Notes: generated from the sequence alone by a model not told the origin. A stretch of DNA of 64,000 nucleotides from Leptospira wolffii serovar Khorat str. Khorat-H2 (GCF_000306115.2 NZ_AKWX02000013.1:62001-126000); one strand, 5' to 3'. Counted from the first letter of the stretch, positions 1 through 9,605 are shown. Numbers and translations: made by a program.

Positions 1-3
1 AAA

Positions 4-16
4 CCCCATAATGGGG
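4..16. other. Short CCCC/GGGG inverted repeat at window edge
   Basis: The sequence CCCCATAATGGGG reads as 6-bp arms around one base, or CCCC/GGGG arms around five bases. It lies about 85 bp before the TetR gene. It could be an operator for that regulator or the end of an upstream terminator. No T-run follows, so a terminator is unlikely. Its context is cut by the window edge. Confidence 0.25.
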
Positions 17-99
17 CAACAGGAAAGAAGTTTCTTAAAAATAAAAATCCGCTTGGCTGATTAGTCGTCGGTCGGGATACATCCAATATAGGCCAAAGG

Positions 100-789
100 A
101 TGAGCAAAACTCCGAAAAAGAAGATCAGGAAACAGAAGACCCAAAAACGGACGACTTCTGGAACCTCCTCTAAAGATCCAAAAAAGAGGGACCGGGCGGC
201 CACCGAACGAGCTCTAATGAAAGCCGGGATCCAGGTCTTTGCCAAAAAGGGATACGACGCCGCTACCACAAAGGATATCGCCAAGTCCGCCGGAGCAAAT
301 GAAGCCTTGATCATGAGATATTTCGGAGGGAAAAAAGGACTCTTAGAAGCTATCCTAACTCGAACCGATGACTTGGGCAAGACATCTGAAGAATCTTTGG
401 AGAAGGAAACAAAAGATTATTCCCACCTAGACGAAGCTCTCACACAATCCATTTCCGATAAATGCTCCGATTTTAAACATTACTCAGACTTTATGAAGGT
501 TGCGGTCAGTAGAATCATCTTAGATCCGGATGTTAGTCGGATTATCCAGACTAGAATTTACGCTAAGGCTATCCCGGAAATGATTCAGGAGTTGGAGAAA
601 TTTAAAAAGGCGGGGGAAATCGATTCGAAAGCGGATTTAAAATCCGTGGCCTTCGGAATTTCTTCTCTCACATTCGCCCTTGGATTTATGGCTCAGGTCG
701 TTTATAAGATCCCGGAACCGGAGATAAAAGCGACCATTCGAGAAATGGTTCGACTACTTCATAAAGGCCTGAAACCGGAATCTAAGTAA
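100..789 (+). CDS. TetR/AcrR family transcriptional regulator
   Basis: One-component repressor-type protein of 229 residues. The first 30 or so residues are a very basic Lys/Arg tail. A TetR helix-turn-helix follows at about residues 40-85, with the typical pattern [19 protein letters not shown], then the Y-F-x-x-K-x-x-L recognition-helix end ([14 protein letters not shown]). The remainder is the variable helical ligand/dimer domain. The ligand cannot be read from sequence. The ATG is preceded by AAAGG at very short spacing, so the start is not firm. The gene converges on aconitase across a 45-bp gap that holds an inverted repeat. The family is certain; the target genes are unknown and need not be neighbours. 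Confidence 0.9.
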   Translation: MSKTPKKKIRKQKTQKRTTSGTSSKDPKKRDRAATERALMKAGIQVFAKKGYDAATTKDIAKSAGANEALIMRYFGGKKGLLEAILTRTDDLGKTSEESLEKETKDYSHLDEALTQSISDKCSDFKHYSDFMKVAVSRIILDPDVSRIIQTRIYAKAIPEMIQELEKFKKAGEIDSKADLKSVAFGISSLTFALGFMAQVVYKIPEPEIKATIREMVRLLHKGLKPESK

Positions 790-797
790 GTTAGATA

Positions 798-825
798 GCT
801 CGGCAGAAGTCTCCTTCTACCGAGC
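798..825. terminator. Possible bidirectional terminator hairpin
   Basis: Arms GCTCGGCAGAAG (798-809) and CTTCTACCGAGC (814-825) pair over 12 positions with one C-A mismatch and a 4-base loop. The hairpin lies between the convergent TetR and aconitase genes. No clear T-run follows on either strand, so Rho-independent action is uncertain. Confidence 0.45.
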
Positions 826-834
826 AAATACTGT

Positions 835-3096
835 CTACTTTCTGCTTCCGATCAGATTTAAAGCGCTTCCGGCCTTAAACCATTCAATCTGCTGAGCATT
901 ATAGGTGTGATTTACCTTGAATTCGTCCTTACTTCCGTCCTTATGATTCAGGACTAAAGTCAGAGGAGTTCCTTCTTGGAAACCAGTAAGACCCAGAATA
1001 TCGATTTTGTCGTCTTCTTGGATCTTATCATAATCCGCCTTATCGGAGAATGTGAGGGCAAGCATACCTTGTTTCTTCAGGTTCGTTTCGTGGATACGAG
1101 CGAAAGATTTTACGAGAACCGCTCTCACACCTAGATGTCTAGGCTCCATAGCGGCATGTTCCCGGGAAGATCCTTCTCCGTAGTTTTCATCACCCACGAC
1201 TATGGACCCGATTCCTTTGGCCTTATAAGCTCGCTGGACCTTAGGCACCTCATCATAAGAAGCGTCCAGCTGATTTTTCACACTATTCGTCTTAGAGTTA
1301 AATGCATTGGTGGCTCCGATGAGGAGATTGTTAGAGATATTGTCCAAATGTCCCCGGAACTTCAACCAAGGACCAGCCATAGATATATGGTCTGTAGTAC
1401 ATTTTCCCTTCGCTTTGATCAGAAGGTTCAAACCTTTTAAGTCGGTTCCTTCCCATTTTGCAAATGGAGCAAGTAACTGAAGACGGTTGGAAGTCGGATT
1501 CACGACCACCTGGACTCCTGATCCATCGGCAGCCGGAGCCTGATAGCCCGGGTCTTCCACATCGAATCCTTTCTTAGGCAATTCATCTCCGTTCGGAGGA
1601 TCCAATTTCACCTTCTCTCCCTTATCGTTGATCAGGGTATCGGAGTTCGGATCGAAGGTTAAGTCCCCGGCAATCGCTAAAGCGGTTACTAGTTCTGGAG
1701 ATCCTACGAAAGCGTATGTATTCGGGTTTCCGTCATTTCGCGACTGGAAGTTTCGGTTGAAAGAATGGACGATCGTATTCTTCTCCTTCTTCTCTGCCCC
1801 TACCCTGGACCACATTCCGATACAAGGACCGCAAGCATTCGCGAATACCTTGGCTCCGATCTTTTCAAAAACTTTAATATATCCGTCTCTTTCGATCGTG
1901 AATCTTACCAGTTCCGATCCGGGAGTAATCGTAAATTCGGCTTTAGGAGTTAGGGATTTTTCCGCTGCTTGATTGGCCAGAGAGGCCGCGCGAGCGATGT
2001 CTTCATAAGAAGAATTTGTGCAGGATCCGATGAGCCCCACTTCTACTTTCGTAGGCCATCCATTCTTCTTAGCCTCTTCCTTCATTTTAGACAAAGGAGT
2101 CGCTAAGTCGGGAGTAAAAGGTCCGTTTAAGTGAGGCTCCAACTCCGAAAGGTTGATTTCAATGACTTGGTCGAAAAATTTATCCGGATTTGCATAGACT
2201 TCCGGATCCGCATTCAGATGCTCCTTGATTCCATTAGCCAAATCAGCGACATCCGCACGTCCGGTGGATTTCAGATATCTTTCCATCGATTCATCATAAC
2301 CGAATGTGGAAGTAGTAGCTCCGATCTCCGCACCCATATTGCAGATCGTTCCTTTTCCCGTACAGGAGAGAGAGGACGCTCCCTCTCCGAAATATTCTAC
2401 GATGGCTCCGGTTCCTCCCTTAACGGTCAGGATCCCGGCAACTTTAAGGATTACGTCTTTTGCAGAAGTCCAACCGTTTAATTTTCCGGTTAATTTGACT
2501 CCGATCAGTTTGGGCCATTTCAATTCCCAGGGGAGTCCGGCCATCACGTCACAGGCGTCTGCTCCGCCCACTCCGATTGCCACCATTCCTAATCCACCCG
2601 CATTTACCGTGTGAGAATCGGTTCCGATCATCATTCCACCTGGGAACGCATAATTCTCTAAAACTACTTGGTGAATGATTCCGGCCCCAGGTTTCCAAAA
2701 TCCGATTCCGTATTTATTGGATACGGAGGAAAGAAAATCATAGACTTCTTTGTTTTCGCTAGATGCGGTATTTAAGTCCTTGCTGGATCCCTCTTTTGCA
2801 GTAATCAAATGGTCGCAGTGAACTGTGGAAGGAACTGCAACTTTACTTCTTCCTGCGGACATGAATTGAAGCAAGGCCATTTGGGCTGTTGCATCCTGCA
2901 TCGCCACTCTATCCGGTGCAAAGTCTACGTAAGATTTTCCCCTATCGTAATTCTCCGTAGGAACTCCCTGCCATAAGTGAGAATAGAGAATTTTTTCGGT
3001 CAAGGTGAGAGGTCGGCCTACCGTCTCTCTAGCCTTCTTAACCAAGGACCCGAGTTTTTCATACCGGGCACGAATCATATCTATATCAAATGCCAT
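835..3096 (-). CDS. acn: Aconitate hydratase
   Basis: TCA-cycle enzyme that interconverts citrate and isocitrate through cis-aconitate, using a [4Fe-4S] cluster. The product is about 753 residues, the length of the mitochondrial-type single-chain family. Visible signatures are [20 protein letters not shown] in the first domain, the cluster cysteines in [11 protein letters not shown] and [11 protein letters not shown], and the swivel-domain motif [13 protein letters not shown] near the C-terminus. The open frame extends upstream to a TTG at 3165. I prefer the ATG at 3096 because GGAG lies 9 bases before it and the protein then starts [16 protein letters not shown], as the family does. I recall aconitase being on chromosome II in Leptospira, which agrees with the rest of the window. 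Confidence 0.95.
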   Translation of the reverse strand: MAFDIDMIRARYEKLGSLVKKARETVGRPLTLTEKILYSHLWQGVPTENYDRGKSYVDFAPDRVAMQDATAQMALLQFMSAGRSKVAVPSTVHCDHLITAKEGSSKDLNTASSENKEVYDFLSSVSNKYGIGFWKPGAGIIHQVVLENYAFPGGMMIGTDSHTVNAGGLGMVAIGVGGADACDVMAGLPWELKWPKLIGVKLTGKLNGWTSAKDVILKVAGILTVKGGTGAIVEYFGEGASSLSCTGKGTICNMGAEIGATTSTFGYDESMERYLKSTGRADVADLANGIKEHLNADPEVYANPDKFFDQVIEINLSELEPHLNGPFTPDLATPLSKMKEEAKKNGWPTKVEVGLIGSCTNSSYEDIARAASLANQAAEKSLTPKAEFTITPGSELVRFTIERDGYIKVFEKIGAKVFANACGPCIGMWSRVGAEKKEKNTIVHSFNRNFQSRNDGNPNTYAFVGSPELVTALAIAGDLTFDPNSDTLINDKGEKVKLDPPNGDELPKKGFDVEDPGYQAPAADGSGVQVVVNPTSNRLQLLAPFAKWEGTDLKGLNLLIKAKGKCTTDHISMAGPWLKFRGHLDNISNNLLIGATNAFNSKTNSVKNQLDASYDEVPKVQRAYKAKGIGSIVVGDENYGEGSSREHAAMEPRHLGVRAVLVKSFARIHETNLKKQGMLALTFSDKADYDKIQEDDKIDILGLTGFQEGTPLTLVLNHKDGSKDEFKVNHTYNAQQIEWFKAGSALNLIGSRK

Positions 3097-3299
3097 CTGT
3101 GTCATCTCCGATGATGATTTCATCGTCCCCGGACCTAGGGCCTTTGTATAGGATTTTTCCGCCAAAAGGACATTTTTAGAAATACGGAATATTTGTTTAC
3201 CAATTCATCCGCTTGGAAAGTTGGTAGGAAGACCATCCGACTTAGTCGAAGTAATAGGTATAGACCAAAGTGGAAAATTCCGGAATGGAATTTTCGGAT

Positions 3300-4331
3300 T
3301 CACTTAACGATTCGGATATTAACTCTTCGATTTTTGCCGTCTTTGGAGGCCTCCGCCCCCAGCTCGGAAGAACCTTTGGCTTCCAAAACCAAGCGGTTAG
3401 GCTCGATCCCATTTCCTAGGAGATAATCTCGAACCATTTCCGCTCTTAGCTGTGAGACCCGTAGGTTCACCGGCTCGGTTCCTTCCAAAGATGCATGACC
3501 TGTCAAAACGGCCTTAAGATCCGGATGCCGTTTGAGTAAAGATGACAATTGATCCAGGACTTTTCTGGAATCGGAATGGACTGTTATATCATTCTTCGCA
3601 AAAATTAGATCCGATTGCTGGACTCTTTTTGCAATTTCCTCGTCCCTTCCGAAAAGGACGGCAGGCTCATATTTCTTCGAAAAAAGCCCGAAGATTCCTC
3701 CCTCATCCGTATCTTCCTTTTTCTTTTCGGATACGGAACTTTCTTCCTTCTTAATAGAAGGCTCCTTCTTCTCGCTTTCTCTTTGGGAATTTTCCGGTTG
3801 TTTTAGAGCTTCGTTACTTTGGGATTCCGTAACACTCCTCTTGAAGGCATAATAGATTCCTACTCCAAAACCCACCAGGATCACTAAGGAAAGGATCAAC
3901 ACAGGAATCGCACTATTCTTCTTAGATTTTCCCGCTGAAGGTGTAGGAATATAGCCTGAATAGCTTTTCTCACTTAAATCGGAATCGTGTGGAACTACCA
4001 AGCTGATAGCCTCGTCCTGGGTGGTATATTCTTCACTGGCACTCTTGTTTGAATGAGAAGATTTCTCTGCGGCCCATTTTCTAATTTCCGTCCGGAACCA
4101 TTCATCTGCCTTATCCGTGAATTTATAATTCTCACGGATATACTCCATGGTTTTCTTTTCAATATCCGTATATGTATTGTTATCTTTAACGGCGTTTAAC
4201 AGCTTTTTAGCGTCGCTAACAGAAATTCTTCCGTCTCTCTTACCGGAAGTAGAACTCTCCGCAAGTTCGATCAGGCCTCGATCGAACTTTTTCCCCTTAA
4301 TAGTGACGTAATATGTCTGTTTTTTGGCCAT
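3300..4331 (-). CDS. OmpA-family C-terminal domain protein with one membrane anchor
   Basis: This 343-residue protein has three parts. Residues 1-140 are a charged, probably cytoplasmic region. A single transmembrane segment follows near 143-167 (core AIPVLILSLVILVGFGVGIY), then a Lys/Glu/Ser-rich linker. A C-terminal OmpA/MotB-like peptidoglycan-binding domain covers about 235-343. The last domain shows the family features TGHASLEGTEPVNLRVSQLRA and the ending NRRVNIRIVK. The expected role is tethering to peptidoglycan in the periplasm. The long cytoplasmic N-terminus is unusual for OmpA-like lipoproteins. GGAAAGA directly before the ATG supports the start. It is a single gene with no obvious operon partner. 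Confidence 0.8.
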   Translation of the reverse strand: MAKKQTYYVTIKGKKFDRGLIELAESSTSGKRDGRISVSDAKKLLNAVKDNNTYTDIEKKTMEYIRENYKFTDKADEWFRTEIRKWAAEKSSHSNKSASEEYTTQDEAISLVVPHDSDLSEKSYSGYIPTPSAGKSKKNSAIPVLILSLVILVGFGVGIYYAFKRSVTESQSNEALKQPENSQRESEKKEPSIKKEESSVSEKKKEDTDEGGIFGLFSKKYEPAVLFGRDEEIAKRVQQSDLIFAKNDITVHSDSRKVLDQLSSLLKRHPDLKAVLTGHASLEGTEPVNLRVSQLRAEMVRDYLLGNGIEPNRLVLEAKGSSELGAEASKDGKNRRVNIRIVK

Positions 4332-4516
4332 TCTTTCCGCCCGTTATTCTAAGGTTAACTTTCTCGCCCGAACCGTCGGATGCCCGTTTTTGGTCGACAG
4401 GTCCGTAATATAAATCCGTCAACATTACATGCAACCAAAAGTTTAGCACCTTCCTTAATTATCGAACGCTGATAGATGGATTCTTAATTCAAGCCTCTCG
4501 AAAAATCTTACGATTT

Positions 4517-5464
4517 TTAAATCTGATTCCAATACGGACTTACTTCTTCCAGTGAATTTAAGCCTAAAATCACCATAAAGAGTCGATCCAATCCGATCGA
4601 CACCCCCGTGCATTCGGGAATGCCCCTTTCCAGGGCGAACAAAAACTCCTTGTTCATGGGAAAGACTTCCTTCCCCAATTTTTGCCTTAGACGCTGCTCT
4701 TCCGAGAATCTCTTTCGCTGCTCCTCTACATCCTGCAACTCATAGAATGAATTCGAGAGTTCTATATTTCCGAAGTACAATTCAAAGCGTTTTGCACATC
4801 CATCTTCGATTTTAGACAACGCGGCCATCTCCGGTGGATAATCATATATGAAAGTAAACTCGGAAGGGAGTTTCGGTTCCACTAAGTTCAAAAAAACGAG
4901 ATAAAAACAATCCTCATAAGTAAGTTCATTTAAATCCAACCCCGTCAATTTTAACTCCCTAATTTTCTTCTCTAGGGAATTTCGATTCCAATCGTCTAAC
5001 CGGGCAAATTGGGTAAGGAGTTCCTTCACCTTCCAGCGGTTGATCTTAGGTTGAATAATCGGTTTACCGATCTCATATGAGACATCGGAAATGAGCTCAA
5101 ATATGAGATCCATCGCACCTTCCAACCTGACATTAGATTGATAAAACTCCAGCATCAGGAATTCGGCAGTATGGTAGGAACTCCCTCTTTCTCCTGACCG
5201 GAAAGTATGAGCTATTTCATATACCTTTTTAACTCCAAGTGAGAGCGCCTGTTTTAAAGAATATTCCGGCGACGTTATCAAATATCCTTTTTCCTCCATA
5301 CTAGGTGATAAGACGCCGAAGGGATCCAAATATGGCTCCATCCCACCAACTCTCTTTAAAGCAGGTGTATCTATTTCCAGGAATTCCCTTTCCGTAAAAA
5401 ATTTGCGAACAGATTGGAGAAATTTCGATCGTAAGATTAGAGTTTGCAGGTTTATTAGATTCAT
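4517..5464 (-). CDS. epmA: EpmA-like elongation factor P lysine ligase (GenX/PoxA family)
   Basis: This 315-residue protein is a stand-alone class II lysyl-tRNA synthetase catalytic core without the anticodon-binding domain. Motif 2 is visible as AHTFRSGERGSSYHTAEF, and motif 3 near the C-terminus as CTGVSIGLDRLFMVILGLNS. In gamma-proteobacteria this family attaches (R)-beta-lysine to a lysine of EF-P. The partner aminomutase EpmB and EF-P itself are not in this window, so the substrate is assigned only from family. The gene stands alone and diverges from the small gene at 5533. A true LysS is about 490 residues and starts with an OB-fold that is absent here. Confidence 0.85.
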   Translation of the reverse strand: MNLINLQTLILRSKFLQSVRKFFTEREFLEIDTPALKRVGGMEPYLDPFGVLSPSMEEKGYLITSPEYSLKQALSLGVKKVYEIAHTFRSGERGSSYHTAEFLMLEFYQSNVRLEGAMDLIFELISDVSYEIGKPIIQPKINRWKVKELLTQFARLDDWNRNSLEKKIRELKLTGLDLNELTYEDCFYLVFLNLVEPKLPSEFTFIYDYPPEMAALSKIEDGCAKRFELYFGNIELSNSFYELQDVEEQRKRFSEEQRLRQKLGKEVFPMNKEFLFALERGIPECTGVSIGLDRLFMVILGLNSLEEVSPYWNQI

Positions 5465-5532
5465 ATTTAGATTTAAAAATTATTGTCGCACTTATTTTAA
5501 ACGGAATGAAAATTCAGGGGAAGGAACTCCTA

Positions 5533-5859
5533 ATGGAACAAGTTCGCAAATACCGCCACTTTGAAATACGAAAAAAAGCAAAAGTAGTAGAAATTGAACC
5601 TACCGAAGCAGGCATAAATGATGAAATTTTAAGCGAGCTACGATCTGTCCTTGCTATGGCATTCTATGAAACGAACAGACATGTAAAATTGGAGATGGGA
5701 AAATTCGAAACTCTTCCCTTCTCGGTCATTGAAAAGTTGATGAAATTTGCATTGGATCTTCGGGAAAAGAATCGAGTTTTTATTCTGTCCAAACCATCTC
5801 TTCCGATTAGGAAATATATTCAAACTTTTTCGCTAAACGAATTAATCCTTATCCTCTAA
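5533..5859 (+). CDS. Small protein, possibly STAS-like
   Basis: About 108 residues. I chose ATG 5533 over ATG 5506 because GGAAGGA lies 5-10 bases before it. I do not recognise a named family with certainty. The second half has a buried-strand/helix pattern and hydrophobic spacing like a STAS (anti-sigma-antagonist) fold: a helix of the type SVIEKLMKFALDLREKN, a strand RVFILSK, then a helix with IRKYIQTFSLNELILIL. The usual phosphorylatable Ser/Thr of anti-sigma antagonists is not evident. The last 18 bases overlap the 3' end of the opposite-strand gene. Function unknown. Confidence 0.6.
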   Translation: MEQVRKYRHFEIRKKAKVVEIEPTEAGINDEILSELRSVLAMAFYETNRHVKLEMGKFETLPFSVIEKLMKFALDLREKNRVFILSKPSLPIRKYIQTFSLNELILIL

Positions 5860-6312
5860 TCTGCGACCTTTCTCTGGAATCCTCCAAGCGTGAAAGCTCA
5901 AAGTAAGCCCGAGGTTCCCGATCAGTAATAAAGTCCTAGGACTCAAGGAAGTTTCCTCTAAACCACCATTATTATATTCTACTGAACAGTATAAAACGAC
6001 TGAATATTTTTCGCAAATGGTTTGGAATTCCTTACGTCGAGGTGAAATTCTTTCCAGTAATTCCCAGATATGATCCTCCAAGGGCGCATTCGCTTCTTTT
6101 TTGGAATATATTTGCCATACCGGAGCAGAGATCGAAGAACCAGAAATAGAAGGAACTCCTTTACCTACCGAAAGATCCGGTCGGATACCTAATTCTCGAG
6201 TTAAAGTCTGAGTATCTAAATTCGGATGAGATATGGATATAAGGGCCCAGCATTTCGGATAAGACGACTGACTTGTTTTCATAAATTGTTGGGACCCTTC
6301 TATTGAGGTCAT
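5842..6312 (-). CDS. DUF4279-like protein
   Basis: About 156 residues. The frame stays open to 6426, but ATG 6312 has AGGGG about eight bases upstream, and the preceding 38 codons look non-coding. The pattern fits DUF4279: an N-terminal strand WALISI, then LTRELGIRPDLSVGKG, a tryptophan strand VWQIYSKK, a leucine-rich helix LEDHIWELLERIS, and a C-terminal LLIGNLGLTLSFHAW. Members of that family are uncharacterised and often linked to immunity or toxin neighbourhoods, but no toxin is adjacent here. It is convergent with, and overlaps, the STAS-like gene by 18 bp. Confidence 0.6.
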   Translation of the reverse strand: MTSIEGSQQFMKTSQSSYPKCWALISISHPNLDTQTLTRELGIRPDLSVGKGVPSISGSSISAPVWQIYSKKEANAPLEDHIWELLERISPRRKEFQTICEKYSVVLYCSVEYNNGGLEETSLSPRTLLLIGNLGLTLSFHAWRIPEKGRRLEDKD

Positions 6313-6452
6313 AAAAATACCCCTATAGGGCAAAAATACTAGAAATACAATTATTCTCGTCCAATAAAAATTTGAGGAGAAACAATAAGGGCTCCATGTT
6401 TTTTTAAGGACCTTTACATTCCTCAACCGATCAAAAATTCATTTTTTGCTAT

Positions 6453-6468
6453 GTAATATTTTTATTAC
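6453..6468. promoter_or_regulatory. AT-rich palindrome upstream of response regulator
   Basis: GTAATATTTTTATTAC has 6-bp perfect arms around TTTT, about 55 bp upstream of the response-regulator start and inside an A/T-rich promoter-like stretch. It could be an autoregulatory operator or simply an AT-rich promoter element. No experiment or second copy supports either reading. Confidence 0.3.
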
Positions 6469-6522
6469 GAATAATGTGTTGTAATGAGGTTAAATTTCCC
6501 ATCCAATACTCCTGAGGCACCT

Positions 6523-7248
6523 ATGAAGAATATTCTCGTAATCGAAGACGATCCGGATATCGGCAATCTCATCCGAAAGTCCCTGGATTCGGCTCATTAT
6601 AGGACGACAATTCAGACCTCAGGAGAAGAAGGCCTAAAATATTATAAGGCAAACCACCCGGATTTACTGATTTTAGACCTCTCCTTACCGGATATTGATG
6701 GAATGGATGTTTGTAGAACGGTCCGTCGATCCGATGAAAATACACCAATTTTTATCGTTACTGCAAGAAATGAAGAAATCGATCGAATCATGGGATTGGA
6801 ACTCGGAGCCGACGACTATATTACCAAGCCCTTCTCCGTGAGAGAACTGAAAACGAGAGTGGACGTATTCTTTCGACGCTGGGACAAAAAGGCGGGAATT
6901 AAACCTAATATTGGAAGCGGGGGAGAAATCATCAGAGGGTCGCTAAAAATTGATCCAATCCGCAGGCGTGTAACGCTTAAAGACCAAGTAATTAATATAT
7001 CCAGAAAAGAATTTGATATCCTCCAACTAATGGCTACATCTCCAGGAAAAGTATTTTCACGAGAAATGATTCTCGAGTCAGTCTGGGGAATGGAATGGGA
7101 CGGATTCGAAAGAATGATAGATTCCCATATTAAGAGAATTCGCTCCAAACTTGAAAAGAATTCCGCTCAACCGGAATGGATTGAAACCATTTGGGGAATC
7201 GGCTACCGTTTTACTGATAATTTCGAAAGTATCGTTATTCCAGATTAA
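6523..7248 (+). CDS. OmpR/PhoB-family response regulator (orphan)
   Basis: Two-domain regulator of about 241 residues. The receiver domain has the acidic pair in [10 protein letters not shown], the phospho-acceptor Asp in [15 protein letters not shown], the switch Thr (FIVTARNEE) and the conserved Lys (YITKPFSV). A winged-helix DNA-binding domain occupies the C-terminal 100 residues, ending in [13 protein letters not shown] 6523 is chosen over ATG 6484 because TGAGG stands five bases before it and the domain starts at once. No histidine kinase is adjacent, so the partner is elsewhere. A strong hairpin ends the unit. Confidence 0.93.
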   Translation: MKNILVIEDDPDIGNLIRKSLDSAHYRTTIQTSGEEGLKYYKANHPDLLILDLSLPDIDGMDVCRTVRRSDENTPIFIVTARNEEIDRIMGLELGADDYITKPFSVRELKTRVDVFFRRWDKKAGIKPNIGSGGEIIRGSLKIDPIRRRVTLKDQVINISRKEFDILQLMATSPGKVFSREMILESVWGMEWDGFERMIDSHIKRIRSKLEKNSAQPEWIETIWGIGYRFTDNFESIVIPD

Positions 7249-7273
7249 TCTGGAATAACGATTCCTTTTCTTT
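7231..7273 (+). terminator. Rho-independent terminator overlapping the stop codon
   Basis: Positions 7231-7262 form a perfect 32-base palindrome: 16 bases ending ATTCCAGATT, followed by their exact complement. A T-rich tract (TTCCTTTTCTTTTC) follows. The TAA stop of the response regulator lies at the dyad centre, so the last five codons are part of the stem. Confidence 0.8.
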
Positions 7274-7382
7274 TCTACAAACATAATTGTTTACGGTGCT
7301 TAGGAGTTCCTTCCTTTTCTAAAAAAGTTAAATCTCTCCAAAAAATACCCGCACAATTAGCTTTGCAGGACCCGTATACTGC

Positions 7383-7922
7383 ATGACGAAGCTAAACTAT
7401 CATAAATCTAGTTCCGATGAGATCTCCCTAAAAAGCAAATACACAAAAGATCGTAAAGTATCGACCTTAATTATTCCTCCGCGGTATCTGAAGGAGGTTC
7501 GGAAAAAGGGAGTAACCCGACTCCTCGAAAAAGCTCTAACCACTCAAAGTCACATTCTAAAAACAAGACTGCGAATTAACAAATCCTCACCGAATATAAA
7601 ATACCAAACCTCTTTAGGAACAAAGACTCGAAAATACTATACTAAAATTAACTTTAGACCGAAGCCTGAGCATTGGGCGCAATTAAGAAGTTTAGCACTT
7701 TCCCACGGGGTATCCATGTGCTACTTATTCATTTTTCTATTAGAAGCTCTTTTGCTGAATTCCTCTCTTAATAAAGTAAGTACCGTTTGGCAATTAAAAG
7801 CAACATTACGGTACGGCCTGCAAAGGAACACACTCGTTCGAGACCTTTGGATAACGGAGTTTGTTAAGGAGGATGTTTATGAAAACAGGCGGCGAGAATC
7901 TTCCGACCCTAAAATCGCCTAA
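7383..7922 (+). CDS. DUF1564-like leptospiral protein
   Basis: This 179-residue basic protein matches what I recall of DUF1564, a Leptospira-restricted family. Its mark is a central segment of the type INFRPKPEHWAQLRSLAL followed by SHGVSMCYLFIFLLEALLL. The first 60 residues are Lys/Arg-rich with IPPRYLKEVRKKGVTRLLEKA. The fold resembles a ribbon-helix-helix or small HTH protein, which would suit DNA binding, but that is inference. These genes often occur in multiple scattered copies per leptospiral genome. No good ribosome-binding site precedes the ATG, and no operon partner is evident. Confidence 0.65.
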   Translation: MTKLNYHKSSSDEISLKSKYTKDRKVSTLIIPPRYLKEVRKKGVTRLLEKALTTQSHILKTRLRINKSSPNIKYQTSLGTKTRKYYTKINFRPKPEHWAQLRSLALSHGVSMCYLFIFLLEALLLNSSLNKVSTVWQLKATLRYGLQRNTLVRDLWITEFVKEDVYENRRRESSDPKIA

Positions 7923-7940
7923 ATTTCTTCGAAGCAGTGA

Positions 7941-8246
7941 TTATTCTTTTAAGTGAATTTTCTCTGCTGCAATCGCAAACTGCAGGTCAAGTGCGGATAT
8001 ACCTTCTATAGTGTGGGTATATATTTCCACCTTAACAACTCGATACCCTAATAGAATATCGGGATGATGATCCATGGTGTCCGCTAAGCCGGCCAGTTTG
8101 ATAACTAGATCTATACCAGAGGAATACTTTGTTAATTCGTACGTTTTTCTCAGTTTTTTAATGCCGGACACCTCCGCTACCTCCCATCCGAGGGGGAGTT
8201 CCTTCCTTAATTCATCATCGGTGACGGGACGCGGAGAATTGTTCAT
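7941..8246 (-). CDS. phhB: 4a-hydroxytetrahydrobiopterin dehydratase (PCD/DCoH)
   Basis: Small 101-residue pterin-4a-carbinolamine dehydratase, which regenerates pterin cofactor after aromatic hydroxylation. The core signature is present: DHHPDILLGYRVVKVEIYTH, then the Asp of GISALDLQFAIAAEKI. The catalytic histidines (HH in DHHPD and the TH further on) are conserved. The Trp usually found just after HHPD is replaced by Ile. No phenylalanine hydroxylase is nearby, so it may serve another pterin or act as a moonlighting factor. It is followed closely by the coiled-coil gene on the same strand. Confidence 0.9.
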   Translation of the reverse strand: MNNSPRPVTDDELRKELPLGWEVAEVSGIKKLRKTYELTKYSSGIDLVIKLAGLADTMDHHPDILLGYRVVKVEIYTHTIEGISALDLQFAIAAEKIHLKE

Positions 8247-8272
8247 ACGAAGTCAAAGTCCGGTAAAATTGC

Positions 8273-8686
8273 CTACAGCACCTTTTTCAAAGCCTGTTTA
8301 ATTTTTTCGGCATCGTCGATCGCACCATTTGAAAGGGAACCGGCCCGAGCCATCAGGTTCACGGCGCCATCCATTCTAGCTTTCAGCTCTTCGATTTTAT
8401 GTAGTTGGTCGTTCAGAAAGGCTAATTTGGATTCAATTTCCAATTCCTTTCGTTCCAAAAGAAGTTTATAATTTTCTAACTCTTGAATCTTCTTTCGAGT
8501 CTTCTTCGCCTCGGTATCAACATCTTTTCGATAATATTTCTCAAGTTCTTTCTCGGCCTGGACATGCCTGTCAGCTTCGGCCTTGAATTCCTTTTTCATA
8601 TGCTTCAGAGCCTGGCGATAGGCCCTATTATAAATGCGCTGTTTTTGAGTTCTTCGTATTCTTGCAATTTTAGAGAAAAAATTCAT
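8273..8686 (-). CDS. Coiled-coil protein of unknown function
   Basis: This 137-residue protein is very rich in Lys, Glu and Arg. A predicted continuous coiled coil runs from about residue 30 to 105 (heptads such as IQELENYKLLLERKELEIES). No signal peptide or membrane segment is seen. A strong AGGGGGA site lies five bases before the ATG, so it is well translated. It lies 26 bp upstream of the pterin dehydratase in the same direction and probably shares its transcript. I recognise no family. Confidence 0.65.
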   Translation of the reverse strand: MNFFSKIARIRRTQKQRIYNRAYRQALKHMKKEFKAEADRHVQAEKELEKYYRKDVDTEAKKTRKKIQELENYKLLLERKELEIESKLAFLNDQLHKIEELKARMDGAVNLMARAGSLSNGAIDDAEKIKQALKKVL

Positions 8687-8738
8687 GCCATCCCCCTGGG
8701 GAACTTAGAAATGGAAATGACTTTCGCATAGGAGAGAA

Positions 8739-8770
8739 TAGATACGCTTTTCATAAGCAAAACGTATCTA
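8739..8770. other. Inverted repeat in divergent intergenic region
   Basis: TAGATACG (8739-8746) pairs with CGTATCTA (8763-8770). Inside, TTTT pairs with AAAA after a single bulged C. It lies between the divergent coiled-coil gene and the YqjD-like operon, so it could be an operator shared by both. It is not placed as a terminator for either gene. Confidence 0.4.
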
Positions 8771-8934
8771 TATGCCGATTTCACCATTATTACGTTTAGA
8801 CCTTTCTAAGCGACCTATTTCTCCCTTGGAGCAAAGCAAAGGAACAGCAATTTTCGATAATCCAAAGATTTTGCTTAGAAAATTCTTGAAATTGGCTGGG
8901 GTTCCTACCATAAAAGTCATTGGAGGAAACTCTT

Positions 8935-9210
8935 ATGTCTAAAGCAGATAATTTAAGCGAAGAACTCCAAATACTAAAAGATAAGGCCAAGAAAATAACT
9001 GGCAAGGCTCGGGAGGAATACTTGGAACACGTATCAGATCTTAAAGAGAAGCTAAAACAAGTCACCGGAGAAACTAGCGAAAAAGCGAAGCAAATTATCG
9101 ATCAAACCGGTACGTATATCAAGGAAAATCCTCAAAAAGCGACTCTGATTGGCTTGGGTGTTGGCGTTGGAATTGGATTAGTAATCGGCCTATTATTACG
9201 TAGAAAATAA
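8935..9210 (+). CDS. YqjD/ElaB (DUF883)-like membrane-anchored protein
   Basis: About 91 residues: an amphipathic Lys/Glu-rich helical region ([20 protein letters not shown]), then a glycine-zipper C-terminal membrane helix ([18 protein letters not shown]) and a terminal RRK. This matches the DUF883/YqjD layout, whose E. coli members are stress-induced inner-membrane proteins that bind ribosomes. The ATG at 8935 has GGAGG seven bases upstream; an in-frame TTG at 8920 is the less likely start. It opens a three-gene set whose order recalls E. coli yqjD-yqjE-yqjK. Confidence 0.8.
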   Translation: MSKADNLSEELQILKDKAKKITGKAREEYLEHVSDLKEKLKQVTGETSEKAKQIIDQTGTYIKENPQKATLIGLGVGVGIGLVIGLLLRRK

Positions 9211-9224
9211 ACGGCGGACTTTTA

Positions 9225-9605
9225 GTGGCGAGAGACAACCATTCTCAAGAATCCTTTCAAGAGGCGAAAGAATCTCAATCTGGTTCCTCCTTCTTGAACT
9301 TCGAGCTAAAGGAGCAACTTCTCGCCTTCATCAATTCGTTTATCGAGTATTTTGAAACTCTATTCCTCTATTTTCAGAGAATAGCGGTAGAGAAAGCCAT
9401 TGCAGGCGTCCAGGCTTATATATTCCTAAAAGTCGGTCTCTTTTTCATAGGGCTGAGCAGCCTATTGTTCTTAAGCGCTTTTTTTATCTATATCCAAAGG
9501 CTTTTTGGCGGAGATCCTCTACCTGCGGCCTTATCAACGGGCGCCCTATGCCTAATCCTCTCTCTCTTTTCCCTACTCCTTTCCTTCAAGAAGATACAGT
9601 CTTAA
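9225..9605 (+). CDS. YqjE-like phage-holin superfamily (DUF1469) membrane protein
   Basis: This 126-residue protein has two predicted transmembrane helices in the second half (around 68-90 and 100-122), after a hydrophilic N-terminus. That is the layout of the YqjE/holin 6_1 family found directly after YqjD. It starts with GTG; GGCGGA lies a short way upstream. It follows the YqjD-like gene by 14 bp, so the two should be co-transcribed. The true function of this family is unknown; an envelope-stress role is suggested only by company. Confidence 0.7.
   Translation: MARDNHSQESFQEAKESQSGSSFLNFELKEQLLAFINSFIEYFETLFLYFQRIAVEKAIAGVQAYIFLKVGLFFIGLSSLLFLSAFFIYIQRLFGGDPLPAALSTGALCLILSLFSLLLSFKKIQS

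Noticed and set aside
2131..2614. Long open frames opposite aconitase and other large genes
   Set aside because: They are antisense shadows with no family likeness, caused by codon composition of the real genes.
9225..9605. Holin-like protein as a sign of prophage
   Set aside because: The gene order and the YqjD-like neighbour fit the housekeeping YqjD/YqjE set, and no phage genes are near.
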